NCBI GenBank assembly: GCA_016872215.1
Contig: VHAX01000023.1
Location: 1-36,891 of the forward strand
Reading direction: 5' to 3'
Length of the DNA stretch: 36,891 nt
DNA from: Sphingomonadales bacterium
GTDB lineage: Bacteria > Bacteroidota > Bacteroidia > UBA7662
The position numbers and the translations under genes are program-made. The notes under the pieces are model-generated. The model had not been told where the DNA came from. It worked only from the letters and a program-made list of their open reading frames with translations, and made no database searches. This document shows positions 35,221 through 36,891 of the stretch, piece after piece (the first letter of the stretch is position 1; each line of letters opens with the position of its first letter).

Positions 35221-36194
35221 AAAGCAGGTGATAAATTGTACTTGAAAAACGCTCGTAATATATCAAAAATTTAGGAAATTGAGGTTTGATTATGGCAATG
35301 CGTATCAATAGAAAAACACCAGCTGCAAACGACAGGAACTGTCCAGAGCGCTGAACATGCTGTTTCCGATTGGGTTGATGTTTTTTCTACAGAGCCCTGC
35401 GGTCGGTATGGAAACTGTTTCGGATTTGCAATCTCTTGTTTTCCTTTTCACGCGTTTGATCCTGTGTGAACCAATGCGCGAAGTTGCGGGTCGTTGTGCC
35501 CGTTCGCGACTCAAACCGGCCAGATTGTGAAAGTGAACGGCTTCTTTTGATGGAATGGTGTATTTGTCCGTAAACGCTGATTTCAAGCAGACAGGTAGGT
35601 AGATTCATATTTCCGACGCCCACAAAAATTCAATGCTGGAAAGTATAAGGATTGGATTTTGTATTCATCGGATTTAAAACGTTGCGTGAGGGTGGCACCG
35701 TAGTCAATTTCCTCCCATGCAGAGTCAAACTCATTCAATTCATATAGAATTAGGGCGCACATCCAAAGAACGCAGGATTGCAGTTCGTGCCGAAATGATT
35801 TCGTTATCCATCTTCCGCAAGCAACAGGGTTTTCCCGGCCCCGGAATAGTTTTCATTTTGAACTTGTTTTTCTGCAAAGTCCAAGAGCACATTGTTGATT
35901 AGCTCATTTCAAGGGTAGGATAAGGGATTGAGGGGGTGTTTATTCAAGTTTTGGTAAGGCGGGTCATGTGCGATTACGATGATGGCGATGAGCAAAACCA
36001 CTAAAAGACTACCTCAAATGGCGATTGGCAGGCTAAATTTATGAGGTGGCATTTGCTAGGATTGTTCAAAAATTAGGAGAATCGAGGCCATGTCATTTCA
36101 TCTTAATTATTGCACAATTTTATTATTATTGCAGTCATTCTATTTCTATTTCACGCCATCCCAATTTGAATTTTTCATTCACAAATTTGCTTGT
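35221..36194. other. Gene-poor interval of about 970 bp
   Basis: I see no supported gene, RNA or mobile element. At 35305-35623 two minus-strand frames and a short plus-strand frame lack stops, but the translations (for example RLQIRNSFHTDRRAL) match no domain I know. At 35717-35902 a 61-codon plus-strand frame has no recognisable content. From about 36050 to 36190 the sequence turns AT-rich, as expected for a promoter region of the gene starting at 36195. Confidence 0.6.
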
Positions 36195-36891
36195 ATGACC
36201 GGTAATTTTCTTCGATTTTATTTATTCTCGATTCTGATGGCATTCTTTTCGGGGCCGTTTCTGTCGAGCGCACAGCCTTGTGCACCCGGGTCGGATGTTC
36301 AACCTCCGCAAGTTTTGCTGCAGCAAACAACCCTTTATCTTAATGGAAGCGGAATTGCAGTAGTGAGCCCTGCAACTGTCATTGATACAGCGATCGACAA
36401 TTGCAGCAACTTCACTTTTTTATTGTCAAACGCCACAGTAAGCCAGCAGTTTTTCAATTGCACCAACATTGGAGTGAATCAACTCGCTGTTCAGGTCAGG
36501 GATCAGGCGGGCAATCTAACTACATCTTACACGCAATTAAATGTGATCGATAGCATCATACCGGAGGTCTTTACCCGTCCCGTAGTCCTGACCCTGAATT
36601 CTGCCGGACTGTCATTTTTGTCGGTAGCTCAGGTCAACAATGGATCGCGTGATAATTGTGGCATCGCGTCGATGACGTTGAATCGAACCACTTTTTCGTG
36701 CGCCGATTTGGGAATGCAGCAAATACAACTGCTGATAACAGATTATTCCGGCAATACCGCTACTGCCACATCGAACATAACGATAATAGACACGACGCCA
36801 CCGCAGCTCAGTGCGCGTTCTGTTGTCATTGCACTGAATGAATCTGGTGCGGCTACGATTCAACCATCCGACATCGACAATGGGTCCTATG
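36195..36891 (+). CDS. Start of a large secreted protein with HYR-like repeats (3' end outside window)
   Basis: From ATG 36195 an open frame runs without a stop to the right edge (232 codons). It begins with a signal peptide (FLRFYLFSILMAFFSG, ending LSSAQ at about residue 27). Ig-like units of roughly 80 residues follow. Each opens near a PPQ or IPE motif and carries DNC, a FxC strand and a closing TDxxGN-type turn (DNCGIASMTLNRTTFSCADLG is one example region). This is the HYR-like repeat style of huge Bacteroidota adhesins, which often also carry the CDSY-type repeats seen at the left edge and a T9SS tail. The missing remainder prevents confirmation of secretion by T9SS. Confidence 0.85.
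   Translation, partial: MTGNFLRFYLFSILMAFFSGPFLSSAQPCAPGSDVQPPQVLLQQTTLYLNGSGIAVVSPATVIDTAIDNCSNFTFLLSNATVSQQFFNCTNIGVNQLAVQVRDQAGNLTTSYTQLNVIDSIIPEVFTRPVVLTLNSAGLSFLSVAQVNNGSRDNCGIASMTLNRTTFSCADLGMQQIQLLITDYSGNTATATSNITIIDTTPPQLSARSVVIALNESGAATIQPSDIDNGSY

Noticed and set aside
35717-35902. 61-codon open frame on the plus strand
   Set aside because: No domain, no signal peptide, no neighbour support; likely chance.
35263-36087. Similar 22-base words at 35263-35284 and 36066-36087 as a repeat pair
   Set aside because: They differ at several positions in an AT-rich region, so chance similarity is likely.

Overview
This window is Bacteroidota DNA. The evidence is: type IX secretion (T9SS) C-terminal sorting domains, several TAnnTTTG-type -7 promoter boxes, a paired ferredoxin-NADP reductase and ferredoxin, a SurA/PpiC trio of secreted foldases, and a five-gene mevalonate cluster of the kind found in Flavobacteriia and relatives. 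No rRNA, tRNA, CRISPR array or insertion sequence was recognised. Species-level placement is not possible from the sequence alone.

Layout. (1) 1-8772: two tandem paralogous genes for very large secreted beta-domain proteins. The first is cut by the left edge and carries 138-bp near-identical tandem repeats, Ig-like, cohesin-like and dockerin-like modules and a T9SS tail. The second has lost its dockerin-like part and its tail. (2) 8774-10069: a short-chain dehydrogenase fused through a membrane segment to a DUF2141 domain. (3) 10246-15818: a tight isoprenoid operon with HMG-CoA reductase, a GYDIA-type GHMP kinase, diphosphomevalonate decarboxylase, mevalonate kinase and a UbiA prenyltransferase. 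It is followed by a frameshifted DUF4369-type pseudogene. (4) 16560-19168: a secreted propeller-like protein, diverging from grpE-dnaJ. (5) 19288-23537: three genes on the minus strand for periplasmic PpiC/SurA-like folding factors. (6) 23653-25708: comF, a DUF3108 protein and a bacilliredoxin. (7) 25823-29622, minus strand: recA with a patatin-like protein, then a lemA-TPM-TPM operon. (8) 29841-32279: a ferredoxin reductase, a [2Fe-2S] ferredoxin and ruvX in overlapping order, then def. (9) 32281-35220, minus strand: a secreted subtilase and a T9SS-exported alpha/beta hydrolase. (10) 35221-36194 is gene-poor. (11) 36195 to the right edge is the start of another secreted repeat protein with HYR-like domains, which runs out of the window.

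How the parts fit. The middle is conserved housekeeping: isoprenoid precursor synthesis, chaperones, recombination, redox and translation processing. Surface or secreted giant proteins flank it and carry the variable material: tandem-repeat expansion, a truncated duplicate and adhesin-like repeats. The most unusual items are the SDR-DUF2141 fusion, the cohesin-like plus dockerin-like modules within one T9SS protein beside a tail-less paralog, a DnaJ that keeps only two of the four CxxCxGxG motifs, the repeat insertion in the GYDIA kinase, and a TTG-started ferredoxin reductase whose promoter box lies almost on the start codon. I found no convincing new multi-gene defence or mobile system here.
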